A DNA stretch of 57,850 nucleotides from Pseudomonas turukhanskensis (GTDB taxonomy: Bacteria > Pseudomonadota > Gammaproteobacteria > Pseudomonadales > Pseudomonadaceae). Positions 8,340-16,941 of this stretch are shown here, piece after piece. The position numbers were made by a program, and so were the translations under genes. Under the pieces are notes generated by a model. That model was not told the DNA's origin. It ran no database searches and saw nothing but the letters and a program-made list of their open reading frames with translations. The stretch spans positions 1 to 57,850 of the forward strand of contig NZ_BSFN01000024.1 in the NCBI RefSeq assembly GCF_027922365.1, read 5' to 3'. Position 1 is the stretch's first letter; every line of letters starts with the position of its first letter.

Positions 8340-9620
8340 TTAGCCGGTGAAAAACTTCAGGGGCACCAGCACCAGCTGCGGGAACAGCACCAACAAGGCC
8401 AGCACAATCAATTGCGCCAACATGAACGGCCAGACACCGCGGGTGATCTCTTCCAGGCTCAGCTTGGAAACCCCGCACACCACGTTGAGCACGGTGCCCA
8501 CCGGCGGGGTGATAAGGCCAATAGAGGTGTTCACCAGAAACAGCACGCCGAAATACACCGGGTCGATGCCGGCCTGAATCACCACCGGCATCAGCACGGG
8601 CGTGAGGATCAGGATAGAAGGCGTCATGTCCATCACCGTGCCCACCAGCACAATCAGCAGCATGATCATCAGCAGCAGCGCGGTGGGTGAGTCGAGGAAC
8701 GGCGCCAGCACGTCGCTGAGTTGGCCGGGCAGGTCGGCGATGGTGATCAGCCAGGACGACACCATGGCGGCTGCCACCAGCAGCATGACCACCGAGGTGG
8801 TTTTGGCCGCTGACAACACCACTTCATAGAGCTGGCTGAGCTTGAGTTCACGGTAGATAAACAGCGACACAAACAGCGCATACACCGCCGCGACCACGGC
8901 CGCTTCGGTTGGGGTAAAGATGCCGAATTTGAGGCCGAACACGATGATCAGTGGCAGGCCCAAGGCCCAACTGCCATCAAGCAGGGTCTTGATGATTTCG
9001 CTGCGGCTGGCCTTTGGCGGAGTGGCGATATTTTCACTGCGCGAGACAAACCACCAGGCCACTGCCAACGAAAGGCCGAGCAGCAGACCGGGCACGATAC
9101 CCGCCAGAAACAGCTTGGAAATCGATACGCCCGAGGCCACCCCGAACACGATAAAGCCAATGCTCGGCGGAATGATCGGCGCCAGGATGCCGCCCGAGGC
9201 GATCAGCCCGGCTGCCCGCTCACGGTTGTGGCCAGCCTGCACCATCATCGGCACCAGTAACGCCGCCAGGGCGGCGGCATCGGCCACGGCCGAACCCGAC
9301 AGCGAGGCCAGCAGGCACGAGGCGATGATCGCCACGTAGCCCAGGCCGCCGCGTTTATGGCCCACCAGCGCCATGGCGATATTGACGATGCGCCGCGACA
9401 GGCCGCCAGCGTTCATGATCTCGCCGGCCAACATAAAAAACGGCACGGCCAGCAGGGGAAAACTGTCGGCGCCGTTAAGCAGGTTTTGGGCAATGATCTG
9501 GGCATCGAAGAGGTCCAGTTGCCACATCAACACCACGCTGACCAGCAGCAAGGCGAAGGCAATCGGAATACCCAGGGCCATGGTGCCGAGCAGGGAGCCG
9601 AGGAATAGAAGAAGGGTCAT
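8340..9620 (-). CDS. dctM: TRAP transporter large permease, DctM family
   Basis: 426 residues with about twelve membrane segments. It begins MTLLLFLGSLLGTMALGIPI and contains the DctM landmarks FPLLAVPFFMLAGEIMNAGG, SGSAVADAAALAALLVPMM and FGVASGVSISKLFLAG. It forms the sodium-driven transport channel with DctQ. The reading frame is open far beyond this ATG, but that extension is the overlap with dctQ in another frame. The chosen ATG overlaps the dctQ stop by four bases (ATGA), typical of translational coupling in TRAP operons. Confidence 0.93.
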   Translation of the reverse strand: MTLLLFLGSLLGTMALGIPIAFALLLVSVVLMWQLDLFDAQIIAQNLLNGADSFPLLAVPFFMLAGEIMNAGGLSRRIVNIAMALVGHKRGGLGYVAIIASCLLASLSGSAVADAAALAALLVPMMVQAGHNRERAAGLIASGGILAPIIPPSIGFIVFGVASGVSISKLFLAGIVPGLLLGLSLAVAWWFVSRSENIATPPKASRSEIIKTLLDGSWALGLPLIIVFGLKFGIFTPTEAAVVAAVYALFVSLFIYRELKLSQLYEVVLSAAKTTSVVMLLVAAAMVSSWLITIADLPGQLSDVLAPFLDSPTALLLMIMLLIVLVGTVMDMTPSILILTPVLMPVVIQAGIDPVYFGVLFLVNTSIGLITPPVGTVLNVVCGVSKLSLEEITRGVWPFMLAQLIVLALLVLFPQLVLVPLKFFTG

Positions 9621-10144
9621 GGGCGGCTTCCCTCGTTGGCGGGCAGGTGCACCGACTCGATTTCCGCCTTGCCCAACGGCAAGCGGCCCTGCAGGGCCAG
9701 AATCAGCTCGCCAATGATGATCGGGATGGCCGTGACGCCAAAGACCACGCCAATGCCGTAGAACCAGGCCATGGACAAACCGGAGGCGGGGGCCGCCACG
9801 TCCAGGTTGATGACCGCTTGCTGCCAACTGCCGCTCAGGATCAGCCAGGCGATGTACAGCATCATCAGTTGGCCGATGGCCAGGCACAGGTTGCGTCCGC
9901 GTGCGGGCAGTTTCTTGATCAGCAGATCCAGGCCCAGGTGGCCGCGTTCGCGCATGGCAATCAGTGAGCCGAGAAACACCATCAGCACAAACAACCAGCG
10001 CGACAGCTCTTCGGAAACGGTGAGGCCGGAGTTGAAGGCGTAACGCATCACCACGTTGCCAAACACCATCACCACCATGCCGAGCATGCACAGCACGACG
10101 ATCAATTTCAGCAAGCGGAAGTACAGATCGATAATTTTTGTCAT
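9617..10144 (-). CDS. dctQ: TRAP transporter small permease, DctQ family
   Basis: 175 residues with four membrane segments. The family motif is RYAFNSGLTVSEELSRWLFV, with the conserved E-E-x-S/A-R-x-L-F/L pattern. The ATG at 10144 (MTKIIDLYF) is chosen over an upstream extension because it begins directly with the first amphipathic helix. It sits between shikimate dehydrogenase and dctM, overlapping the latter by four bases. It provides the scaffold subunit of the TRAP importer. Confidence 0.92.
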   Translation of the reverse strand: MTKIIDLYFRLLKLIVVLCMLGMVVMVFGNVVMRYAFNSGLTVSEELSRWLFVLMVFLGSLIAMRERGHLGLDLLIKKLPARGRNLCLAIGQLMMLYIAWLILSGSWQQAVINLDVAAPASGLSMAWFYGIGVVFGVTAIPIIIGELILALQGRLPLGKAEIESVHLPANEGSRP

Positions 10145-10218
10145 TGTTGTTGATCTCGTAAGGCTGACCGCAGGGTAGGCCGCGGGCGCCATTTTTATTG
10201 TGGAGTAGCGGTTATCGG

Positions 10219-11073
10219 TTACGCGGTCATCCCTTTGAAGTGCGCTTGCATACGCTGCGCATCGGCAGCCACACCGCTGAACAGCTCAAACGCTTTCACC
10301 GCCTGAAACACCGCCATGGTGCCGCCGTCCAGGGTGCGGCAACCCAGGGCACGGGCTTCGCGCAGCAGTTCGGTTTCCAGTGGGAAATACACAATCTCGG
10401 CTACCCACAGGGCGGCACGTAGCAGTTCTTTGGGCACCGGCATGCCGGGCAACTTGGCCATGCCCATGGGCGTGGTGTTGACCAGGCCGTCGGCGTTGGC
10501 CATCGCGGCGGCAAGGTCGCTGCCGGCCTGGGCGCGGTTGCCGGGGAAGTGCTGGTTGAGGTTGTCGGCCAGTGCCTGGGCACGGCTGGCATCCACATCG
10601 AAAATGCTGAGCTGCTGCACGCCTTCAATCAGCAGGGCATGGGCCACCGCCGCGCCGGCGCCGCCCGCGCCCATTTGCACCACGCGCTCACGGGCCACGT
10701 CATTGAGGCCACGGCGAAAGCCTTCGGCAAAGCCCAGGCAGTCGGTGTTGTGGCCGATGCGTTTGCCGTCTTTAAACACCACGGTGTTGACGGCGCCGAT
10801 GCCGCGCGCCTCTGGCGACAGTTCATCAAGCAACGGAATGACCGCCTGCTTGCAAGGAAAGGTGATGTTCAAACCGGTGAAGCCGCTGCGCTCGGTGGCG
10901 CTGAGCAGGCTGGCCAGGTCGTCAAGGCCGAGCTTCAAGGTGTCCAGATCAATAAGCCGGTACAGGTAGCGCATGCCCTGGGCATCGCCTTCGTGTTCGT
11001 GCAGCGCCGGGGTGCGTGAAGCCTGGATGCCGGAGCCGATCAGCCCGGCCAGGATGCTATGGGGACTGGACAT
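10219..11073 (-). CDS. Quinate/shikimate dehydrogenase (AroE/YdiB-like, probably NAD-dependent)
   Basis: The 284-residue cytosolic enzyme has an N-terminal substrate domain with GLNITFPCKQAVIPLLDEL, containing the catalytic Lys, and a C-terminal Rossmann domain with GAGGAGAAVAHAL. The residue after the second strand is acidic (IFDVDASRAQ). Biosynthetic AroE has the NADP-specific N-R-T basic patch there, so this enzyme is better suited to NAD and to catabolic oxidation of quinate or shikimate. Gene neighbours agree: aroQ ends 2 bases upstream and a TRAP importer follows. Asn/Asp pair residues (NTDCLGF) are intact. Confidence 0.9.
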   Translation of the reverse strand: MSSPHSILAGLIGSGIQASRTPALHEHEGDAQGMRYLYRLIDLDTLKLGLDDLASLLSATERSGFTGLNITFPCKQAVIPLLDELSPEARGIGAVNTVVFKDGKRIGHNTDCLGFAEGFRRGLNDVARERVVQMGAGGAGAAVAHALLIEGVQQLSIFDVDASRAQALADNLNQHFPGNRAQAGSDLAAAMANADGLVNTTPMGMAKLPGMPVPKELLRAALWVAEIVYFPLETELLREARALGCRTLDGGTMAVFQAVKAFELFSGVAADAQRMQAHFKGMTA

Positions 11074-11075
11074 GG

Positions 11076-11516
11076 TCAGGCCTTCAACAAATGGGCGAAG
11101 TGTTCGACGGCCATGCGGTAACCGTTGCTGCCAAAACCGGCCAGCACGGCCACGGCAACGCCGGACACGTACGAGTGGTGACGGAATTCTTCGCGCTTGT
11201 GCACGTTGGACAGGTGCACTTCGATCACCGGCAGTTCGCTGGCGACCAGCGCGTCGCGGATGGCGACCGAGGTGTGAGTCCAGGCGCCGGGGTTGATCAC
11301 AATGCCCGCGCAGCGGCCACGGCTCTGGTGAATCCAGTCGATCAATTGGCCTTCGTGGTTGGTTTGCTGAAACTCCACCTCAAGGTCCAGCGCACTGCCG
11401 GTGCGGCGGCAGAGGTCGGCGATATCGGCCAGGGTTTCGTGGCCGTAAGTGGCCGGCTCGCGGGTGCCGAGCATATTCAGATTGGGGCCGTTGAGTACCA
11501 GCAGGGTACGAGGCAT
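11076..11516 (-). CDS. aroQ: Type II 3-dehydroquinate dehydratase
   Basis: 146 residues, normal for the small dodecameric type II enzyme. It carries the family signature VLNGPNLNMLGTREPATYG with the catalytic Tyr, followed by FQQTNHEGQLIDWIH, INPGAWTHTSVAIRDAL and PVIEVHLSNVHKREEFRHHS. It interconverts 3-dehydroquinate and 3-dehydroshikimate. Start at 11516 is favoured because GGAG lies nine bases upstream; an in-frame ATG at 11531 has no such site. First gene of the operon aroQ - dehydrogenase - dctQMP, transcribed from operator region 3. Confidence 0.95.
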   Translation of the reverse strand: MPRTLLVLNGPNLNMLGTREPATYGHETLADIADLCRRTGSALDLEVEFQQTNHEGQLIDWIHQSRGRCAGIVINPGAWTHTSVAIRDALVASELPVIEVHLSNVHKREEFRHHSYVSGVAVAVLAGFGSNGYRMAVEHFAHLLKA

Positions 11517-11579
11517 GCGGCAATTCTCCATTGTTATTGTCGGTTTGCTGGCGATAGCCGCAAACGCTTGGGGAGAAAA

Positions 11580-11635
11580 TGTACTAACCAGTTAATTCGG
11601 TCAATGGCTGGATGATGCGCCGTTCGATAATCGAC
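11580..11635 (-). promoter_or_regulatory. Operator region 3 (aroQ operon promoter)
   Basis: GTTCGATAATCGACC lies at 11622-11636 and differs at only two positions from the PcaR box GTTCGATAATCGCAC. On the minus strand, element B (TAACTGGTTAGTACA) lies at 11580-11594, nearest to aroQ. The distance between the box and element B is about two helical turns longer than in operators 1 and 2. The rest of the 360-base gap to the chemoreceptor gene (11640-11860) contains only an 8-bp hairpin ATACCGCC-GGG-GGCGGTAT at 11690-11708. Confidence 0.6.
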
Positions 11636-11878
11636 CGGTTTTGTGTAGGGCATCGAGGCGTGTGGGTAATTGCCGTGGGGAGACGGCGGATACCGCCGGG
11701 GGCGGTATTCGCCCTACGTGAGCCGAATGAACCAGCCAAGGAGGACCTTGCTTATCGCCGCCTATTAGGTCGTCAAATCGCGCTTAAGGTTGTGTAGGGG
11801 AAGTCGATATATTGCCTGCGGCTCAGCCGACAAGAGCTGACCCTATCTGCCTCGCAGTTCCCTTGGAGAACACTCCCC

Positions 11879-13819
11879 ATGTTTGGATGGCTTACTCAGG
11901 CGCTGAGCAATATCAGCGTCGGCGCAAAACTGGCCCTCGGTTTTGGTTTGGTGCTGTTGTTGACGCTGTTCATCACCTTCGCCGGTTGGGTGAGCCTGAG
12001 TTCAGTGCTGGAGCGCGGCGACAAGCTGGCCGCCATTTCCAAACTGAGCGCTACGGCGCGCGATGTGCGCATTGCTCGCCTGAGCTATATGCAGGCCAGC
12101 GATAGCGCCCACAGCACCACGGTGCTGGAAAACCTCGACAAGCTCGATGCCGGTATCCAGAACGGCAACCACACAATGAAACAGCCCAGCGACCTGGCGC
12201 TGCTCAAGCAGGCCGGTGATGCCAGCGCCCTGTACCGTCAGGCGTTCAATCAGATGACACAGGGCATTGCCACCCGCGAAGGGCTGCGCAGCCAGTTTGG
12301 CAAATACGCCGATGCGGCGGTGGCCGAGTTGGGTAATGTCAGCACGGCGCTGCGTGGCGAAGTGGTCACCGAGGAAAATGCAGAGCAGCATCAGCAGGCC
12401 GTTGATGCGCTGATCGCCCAGGGGGCGCTGATCCAGAATGCACGCTTTGAACTGCGCGGTTTCACCTACAGCGGTAAAGCCGAGCTGCAGCAGCCGGCAC
12501 TGGCGGCTATCGATCACGCCCTGAGCAATCTCAAACCCCTGGGTGAGAAGCTGTCGAGCGAGCAGGCGGCGGGGTTGCAGAAAGTGGCCGACGCCTTGAC
12601 CCGCTACCGCGCCACCGTCGACCAGTTTGCCGGTGCACTGGCCACGATCAGTGCGGCGCAGGCCGTGCTCGATACCCAGATCGCACAGATTTTCGATGCC
12701 TGCTCCAAGCTCACCATCAGCCAGAACGCCAAACGCGATGCCGAAGAAAACGAGGCCCGCGTGATCTTGCTGGTGGCCTCGCTGGTGGCCATCGTTCTGG
12801 GCCTGATCGCCGCCCTGTTTATCACCCGGCAGATTGTCGGCCCGCTGAAAACCGTACTGCGCCGGGTTGAGCGCATCGCCTCGGGCGATCTGAGCCACGA
12901 CATCGAAACCCGTCGCGGCGACGAGTTGGGCCAACTGCAGAGCAGCATGCAGAACATGACCCTGGGCCTGCGCGACTTGATCGGCGGCATTCGCGATGGC
13001 GTCACCCAGATTGCCAGCGCGGCCGAACAGCTGTCGGCCGTCACCGAGCAGACCAGCGCCGGCGTGAATAGCCAGAAAGTGGAAACCGATCAGGTGGCCA
13101 CCGCCATGCACGAAATGACCGCTACCGTGCAGGAAGTGGCGCGCAACGCCGAAGAGGCCTCCGAAGCTGCCAAGGCCGCTGACCTGCAAGCCCGCGACGG
13201 TGATCGGGTGGTGGGCGAGGCGGTGGCGCAGATCGAGCGGCTGGCCGTGGCGGTGGGCAGTTCCACCAACGCCATGAACGACCTCAAGCGTGAAAGCGAC
13301 AAGATTGGCAGCGTGCTGGACGTGATCAAATCCGTGGCCCAGCAAACCAACCTGCTGGCGCTAAACGCCGCCATTGAGGCCGCGCGTGCCGGCGAAGCCG
13401 GCCGTGGCTTTGCGGTAGTAGCCGACGAGGTGCGCAGCCTGGCGCAGCGCACCCAGCAGTCCACCGAAGAAATCGAAGAGCTGATCAGCGGCCTGCAAAG
13501 CGGCACCCAGCAAGTGGCAACCACCCTGGAAAGCAGCCGCGACCTGACCGACAGCAGCGTGGAACTGACCCGCCGCGCCGGTGAGTCGCTGGGCAGCATT
13601 ACCCGTACCGTGTCGGCGATTCAGGCCATGAACCAGCAGATCGCCACGGCTGCCGAGGAGCAGACCGCGGTGGCCGAAGAGATCAACCGCAGCGTGTTGA
13701 ACGTGCGCGATGTGTCCGAGCAGACGGCCGCAGCGAGTGAAGAGACAGCGGCTTCGAGCGTTGAACTGGCGCGTTTAGGTGGTCACCTGCAGAGCCTGGT
13801 GCAGCGTTTTCGCGTGTAA
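11879..13819 (+). CDS. Methyl-accepting chemotaxis protein with large periplasmic helical domain
   Basis: The 646-residue inner-membrane receptor has membrane segments at about 17-37 and 290-315. Between them is a periplasmic domain of about 250 residues, almost all helical, the size of a helical bimodular (HBM) sensor. It is followed by a HAMP domain (TRQIVGPLKTVLRRVERIASGDL) and the signalling hairpin with the conserved tip TNLLALNAAIEAARAGE. There is no C-terminal pentapeptide. Ribosome site TTGGAG precedes the ATG. HBM receptors of pseudomonads bind organic acids; position next to the quinate cluster suggests it senses quinate, shikimate or an intermediate, an inference from context only. 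Confidence 0.92.
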   Translation: MFGWLTQALSNISVGAKLALGFGLVLLLTLFITFAGWVSLSSVLERGDKLAAISKLSATARDVRIARLSYMQASDSAHSTTVLENLDKLDAGIQNGNHTMKQPSDLALLKQAGDASALYRQAFNQMTQGIATREGLRSQFGKYADAAVAELGNVSTALRGEVVTEENAEQHQQAVDALIAQGALIQNARFELRGFTYSGKAELQQPALAAIDHALSNLKPLGEKLSSEQAAGLQKVADALTRYRATVDQFAGALATISAAQAVLDTQIAQIFDACSKLTISQNAKRDAEENEARVILLVASLVAIVLGLIAALFITRQIVGPLKTVLRRVERIASGDLSHDIETRRGDELGQLQSSMQNMTLGLRDLIGGIRDGVTQIASAAEQLSAVTEQTSAGVNSQKVETDQVATAMHEMTATVQEVARNAEEASEAAKAADLQARDGDRVVGEAVAQIERLAVAVGSSTNAMNDLKRESDKIGSVLDVIKSVAQQTNLLALNAAIEAARAGEAGRGFAVVADEVRSLAQRTQQSTEEIEELISGLQSGTQQVATTLESSRDLTDSSVELTRRAGESLGSITRTVSAIQAMNQQIATAAEEQTAVAEEINRSVLNVRDVSEQTAAASEETAASSVELARLGGHLQSLVQRFRV

Positions 13820-13854
13820 CTAACCGATCGGCTGCGCGTCGGCGATGCGGCGTT

Positions 13855-13912
13855 AAAAACGGCTTTTGAATGCTCATTGGCTACAGCCAACTGCGCTTCA
13901 AAAACCGTTTTT
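13855..13912. terminator. Bidirectional terminator between chemoreceptor and DUF2207 genes
   Basis: AAAAACGGCTTTTGAA at 13855-13870 pairs imperfectly with TTCAAAAACCGTTTTT at 13897-13912. An inner stem TTGGCT/AGCCAA caps the structure. The A- and T-runs at both ends suit convergent genes. Confidence 0.75.
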
Positions 13913-13991
13913 GCCTCGCCTTGCCTCGCTCTAGCTCGCTCGATCTTGATCTGTGGATGGCGGGGATCAAAAAATCTTCTGCAAGCGTCGG

Positions 13992-15917
13992 TTACCAACC
14001 GCCGCCACCCCCACCACCACCGCCCCCGCCTGACGAACCACCGCCGGACGAACTGCTACTGCCCGAGCTCGAACTGGAACCGGAGGAGGGGCTTGGCGGT
14101 GGTGTCGAGGCGCTGGCCGTCGCTGCCAGCAAGGCGCCGCTCATTGCACTCGGCGTGCTGAAGCGGCTGCTGTTGCGGTACCACTCGGGCTGGTACGTCG
14201 GCTCGCTCCACTGCACCACACCACTGGCAATGGCCGCGCTCAGGCGCGCGGTCCATTGCTGTTCCACGCCCAAGGCCATGGCGTAGGGCAGGTGCTGCTC
14301 GTACAGGGCAATGGTCATGGCCGGCGCATCGGCGGCACGAGCCAGGGTGTCGCTTTCGGCCAGTTGCAGGTAGTCGCGGTAGCCTTCCAGCGCGTCGAGG
14401 GTGGCGCGGCCTTCCACGGTCGGCGCTTCCAGCCAGCGCCGGAACAGCCAGACCATCAGCACAATCAGCACCACGCTGGCCGCTACATAGGGCGAGGTGC
14501 TGTAGAGCATGGCCACCGCCGTACCTAGCCCGCCCAAGGCGAACGGCAGGCCGAACAGCATGGGCACGATGCCCACCAGATTGGACGGCCCACCGCCGGT
14601 GAGGGTTTGCCAGCCAAACGCCATAAGGCCCATGCCCACGGCGACGAAAATAATCGGGAACAAGGCGAACAGCATCACCGGGTCGCCCAACAAGCCCATG
14701 GCCACAAACGCCAGCAAGGCGCCGAGTATCCCCAAATACCAGGTTTTACGGTTTTTGCTGAACAGGCGGTCACCCCATTCGCTGAGTTTTTGGCTGTGGG
14801 CCGACAGGGCTTCGCTCAGGGCTTTGACGTATTTGTTGCCAACCCGGATCTCGCTTTTGGCGTTGGCAAACAGCTCCTGGTACAGCGCCTGCTCGTGGGG
14901 CTGGGCGCTGGCGTCCAGCTCCCCTTTGCTGAGGATAAACGCGGTGCTCTTCGGTGCGTCGGCGATGCTCAGCGCCTTGCGCCGGGCGAGGTCGGTGACC
15001 GTGATGGTCATCGCCTCCAGGTCGCTGAATTGCTGACCGAAGCCTTCATTCCAGACATAGCCGGCACGCGCCGGGCTGACGTCTTTGGGTGCCTGGTAGC
15101 GGGGAATGATCACGCCCTTGGCCGGGTCGCGGCCCACCTTGCGCCACCCGTGCATGTAGTAGGCAAACAGGCCCAGCACGGCGAGCACGGCGACCAGCAC
15201 CGACAGGTTGTCCCACACCAGGCGCAGCGCGTGCACCAAGGCGTTGGGGCGTTTAACCAGGCCGGCCTGCCAATCGAGGGCCACGGTAAAGCCTTCTTCG
15301 GCGGCCAGGGGTTCGGTGGTGGCAAGCTCCACGACGTTGTCGCGCTGGCTCACTACTGTGTAAGCGCGGCCGTCAGTCCGGCCGGTATAGCCGGTGTAGC
15401 CGGTCATCTGGTCGATGCGCGCGCCGTCAGGCAATTCGATGCGGGCGGTGACCGCATGGATCGGAAACTGCCACTGGTTGCCGGTCAGGTTCCAATACAG
15501 CTCGTCTTTGCTTGCGCTGAAATGCAGCTGCGCATCCATGCGGTACTGCAGTTCATAGACATGCTGGCCTGGTTCGACGAATTCCTCCGGTGAGCCCAGG
15601 TAATAGCGCACGCCCCACTGGGTGCTTTCCTTCTTGTACGGCTCCGGGTTGCCGTCGCGCTGCACGCTGAGCACGTCAATCGGCGTATGGCGGCGCAGCC
15701 CGCCGGGCAGGCTGTAGGTAGTAGGAATGTCGCGGTAGATGCCGTGGCGGATCTGGTCGCCCTCGGCCGTCACCTGAATGCGCTCGGTAATCAGCAGCTC
15801 ACCGTCGGGTTGAACCTTGAGGCTGATAGCGAAGTGGTCGATTCGCTCCTCGGCCAGCGTCAGCGCCGGCAGCAGAGCGCAGCACAACAGCGCGGCGCGC
15901 AACAGTCCTCCTGACAT
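13992..15917 (-). CDS. DUF2207 membrane protein with Ser/Gly-rich tail
   Basis: 641 residues. A signal peptide (..ALLPALTLAEERI) is followed by the exported DUF2207 domain (about 25-235, beginning RIDHFAISLKVQPDGELLITERI). A single membrane anchor lies near 245 and a paired hydrophobic segment at about 410-500. The extreme C-terminus is a Ser/Gly run ending in about eleven Gly and a Trp, as is usual for this family. Function is unknown; DUF2207 proteins travel with LemA, whose gene ends two bases upstream, so the two form an operon. A role at the cell envelope is inferred. Confidence 0.9.
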   Translation of the reverse strand: MSGGLLRAALLCCALLPALTLAEERIDHFAISLKVQPDGELLITERIQVTAEGDQIRHGIYRDIPTTYSLPGGLRRHTPIDVLSVQRDGNPEPYKKESTQWGVRYYLGSPEEFVEPGQHVYELQYRMDAQLHFSASKDELYWNLTGNQWQFPIHAVTARIELPDGARIDQMTGYTGYTGRTDGRAYTVVSQRDNVVELATTEPLAAEEGFTVALDWQAGLVKRPNALVHALRLVWDNLSVLVAVLAVLGLFAYYMHGWRKVGRDPAKGVIIPRYQAPKDVSPARAGYVWNEGFGQQFSDLEAMTITVTDLARRKALSIADAPKSTAFILSKGELDASAQPHEQALYQELFANAKSEIRVGNKYVKALSEALSAHSQKLSEWGDRLFSKNRKTWYLGILGALLAFVAMGLLGDPVMLFALFPIIFVAVGMGLMAFGWQTLTGGGPSNLVGIVPMLFGLPFALGGLGTAVAMLYSTSPYVAASVVLIVLMVWLFRRWLEAPTVEGRATLDALEGYRDYLQLAESDTLARAADAPAMTIALYEQHLPYAMALGVEQQWTARLSAAIASGVVQWSEPTYQPEWYRNSSRFSTPSAMSGALLAATASASTPPPSPSSGSSSSSGSSSSSGGGSSGGGGGGGGGGGW

Positions 15918-15919
15918 GC

Positions 15920-16486
15920 TTAGAACTCCATGGTTGGCGACTGGGCCTGGCCGGCGTCGTCGAGGGCAAAATACGCCGCGCCGCTGAAACCAAAGGCTTT
16001 GGCCAGCAGGTTGGTCGGCACCGATTCCACCAGAATATTCAGCTCGCGTACCGCGCCGTTGTAGTAACGGCGGGCCATCTGGATCTGGTCTTCGACCTCG
16101 CTCAAGGTGCGCTGCAGGTCCAGAAATACGGCGTCGGCTTTGAGGTCGGGGTAGGCTTCGGCGCGGGCCATTACCTGTTTGAGCGTGGCCGACACCTGGC
16201 CTTCCGCAGCGCCGCGTTCGGGTGCCGCGCTGCCTTCGACGCGTTGCGCCCGGCTGCGTTGCTCGGTGAGCGCCGTGAGGGTGGCACTTTCGTGGGCCAT
16301 ATAGGCTTTCAGGCAGTCGACCAGTTGCGGAATCAGGCTGGAGCGACGCTTGAGCTGCACGTCGATATCACTCCAGGCCGCGGCCACCCGCACGCGGTTG
16401 AACACCAGGCGGTTGTAGCCCCAGATAACGCCGGCCACCACTAGCAACGCCCCTGCAATTGCAGCCCACACCACCATTCCCTGCAT
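15920..16486 (-). CDS. lemA: LemA family protein
   Basis: 188 residues with one N-terminal membrane helix and a long helical domain. The family signature is present as YNRLVFNRVRVAAAWSDIDVQLKRRSSLIPQL, then RAEAYPDLKAD, then YYNGAVRELN. LemA proteins are inner-membrane helical bundles of unsettled function, often next to DUF2207 or TPM-domain genes. It is the first gene of a two-gene operon with the DUF2207 protein. The initiator ATG at 16486 is immediately followed by QGMVVWAAIAG. Confidence 0.92.
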   Translation of the reverse strand: MQGMVVWAAIAGALLVVAGVIWGYNRLVFNRVRVAAAWSDIDVQLKRRSSLIPQLVDCLKAYMAHESATLTALTEQRSRAQRVEGSAAPERGAAEGQVSATLKQVMARAEAYPDLKADAVFLDLQRTLSEVEDQIQMARRYYNGAVRELNILVESVPTNLLAKAFGFSGAAYFALDDAGQAQSPTMEF

Positions 16487-16680
16487 GCCATTACTCCCTT
16501 GCGCAGCTGCTCGTTTCTGGCTGGCGATGCTACTGCAAACGTCGTGGCATCGCTTCCCCTAGATATGGGACGCAGCCTACCGCGCGGTAAAAGACGTCGT
16601 AAATCGCTGAAAGGTCTGCCGGCGTAACGTCGTTCCGTGGGTTTTTTTCCGCATTTCGCGGGGCGAGCAGGAGGTAAGTG

Positions 16681-16920
16681 ATGAGGCGGGTAGAAGCATG
16701 TCTGGTGTGGGCGGGTTTATTGCTGGTGGCCTTGGCGATGGTGCTGCTGGTGGTGCATGACAACCTGGCCGTCTGCGTTGAATTGCTCAACGGCAAATGC
16801 CAGGAGGCAGCGTTCGCCTACGAGGGGGGCGGCAAGCTGGCGTTGTTGCTGGGCTTTGTGTTGTTGCTGCTGGCCGCCTTGCACGGTTTGCTCAGCAGCC
16901 CCGATCACCGTGACCGCTGA
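16681..16920 (+). CDS. Small two-helix membrane protein, function unknown
   Basis: 79 residues with hydrophobic segments at about 7-27 and 53-70. A short loop between them contains two Cys (LAVCVELLNGKCQEA). The ribosome site AGGAGG lies six bases before the ATG, a near-perfect signal, and argues that this is a real gene. It stands alone between lemA and the monooxygenase gene. I do not recognise a family. Confidence 0.65.
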   Translation: MRRVEACLVWAGLLLVALAMVLLVVHDNLAVCVELLNGKCQEAAFAYEGGGKLALLLGFVLLLLAALHGLLSSPDHRDR

Positions 16921-16941
16921 TGCATCCACTCAACCCAGGCT

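Noticed and set aside
9621..10091. N-terminal extension of the DctM reading frame
   Set aside because: The extension overlaps dctQ out of frame and has no DctM-like sequence; the ATGA overlap at 9617-9620 gives the normal start.
12002..13345. 447-codon open frame opposite the chemoreceptor gene
   Set aside because: His/Gly/Gln-rich shadow of the helical MCP coding strand, no ribosome site; the plus-strand gene explains the region.
13992..14060. GGC-type repeat tract
   Set aside because: It is simply the poly-Gly/Ser tail of the DUF2207 protein, standard for that family.
14607..15593. 328-codon open frame opposite the DUF2207 gene
   Set aside because: Antisense shadow; DUF2207 and LemA form a clear operon on the other strand.
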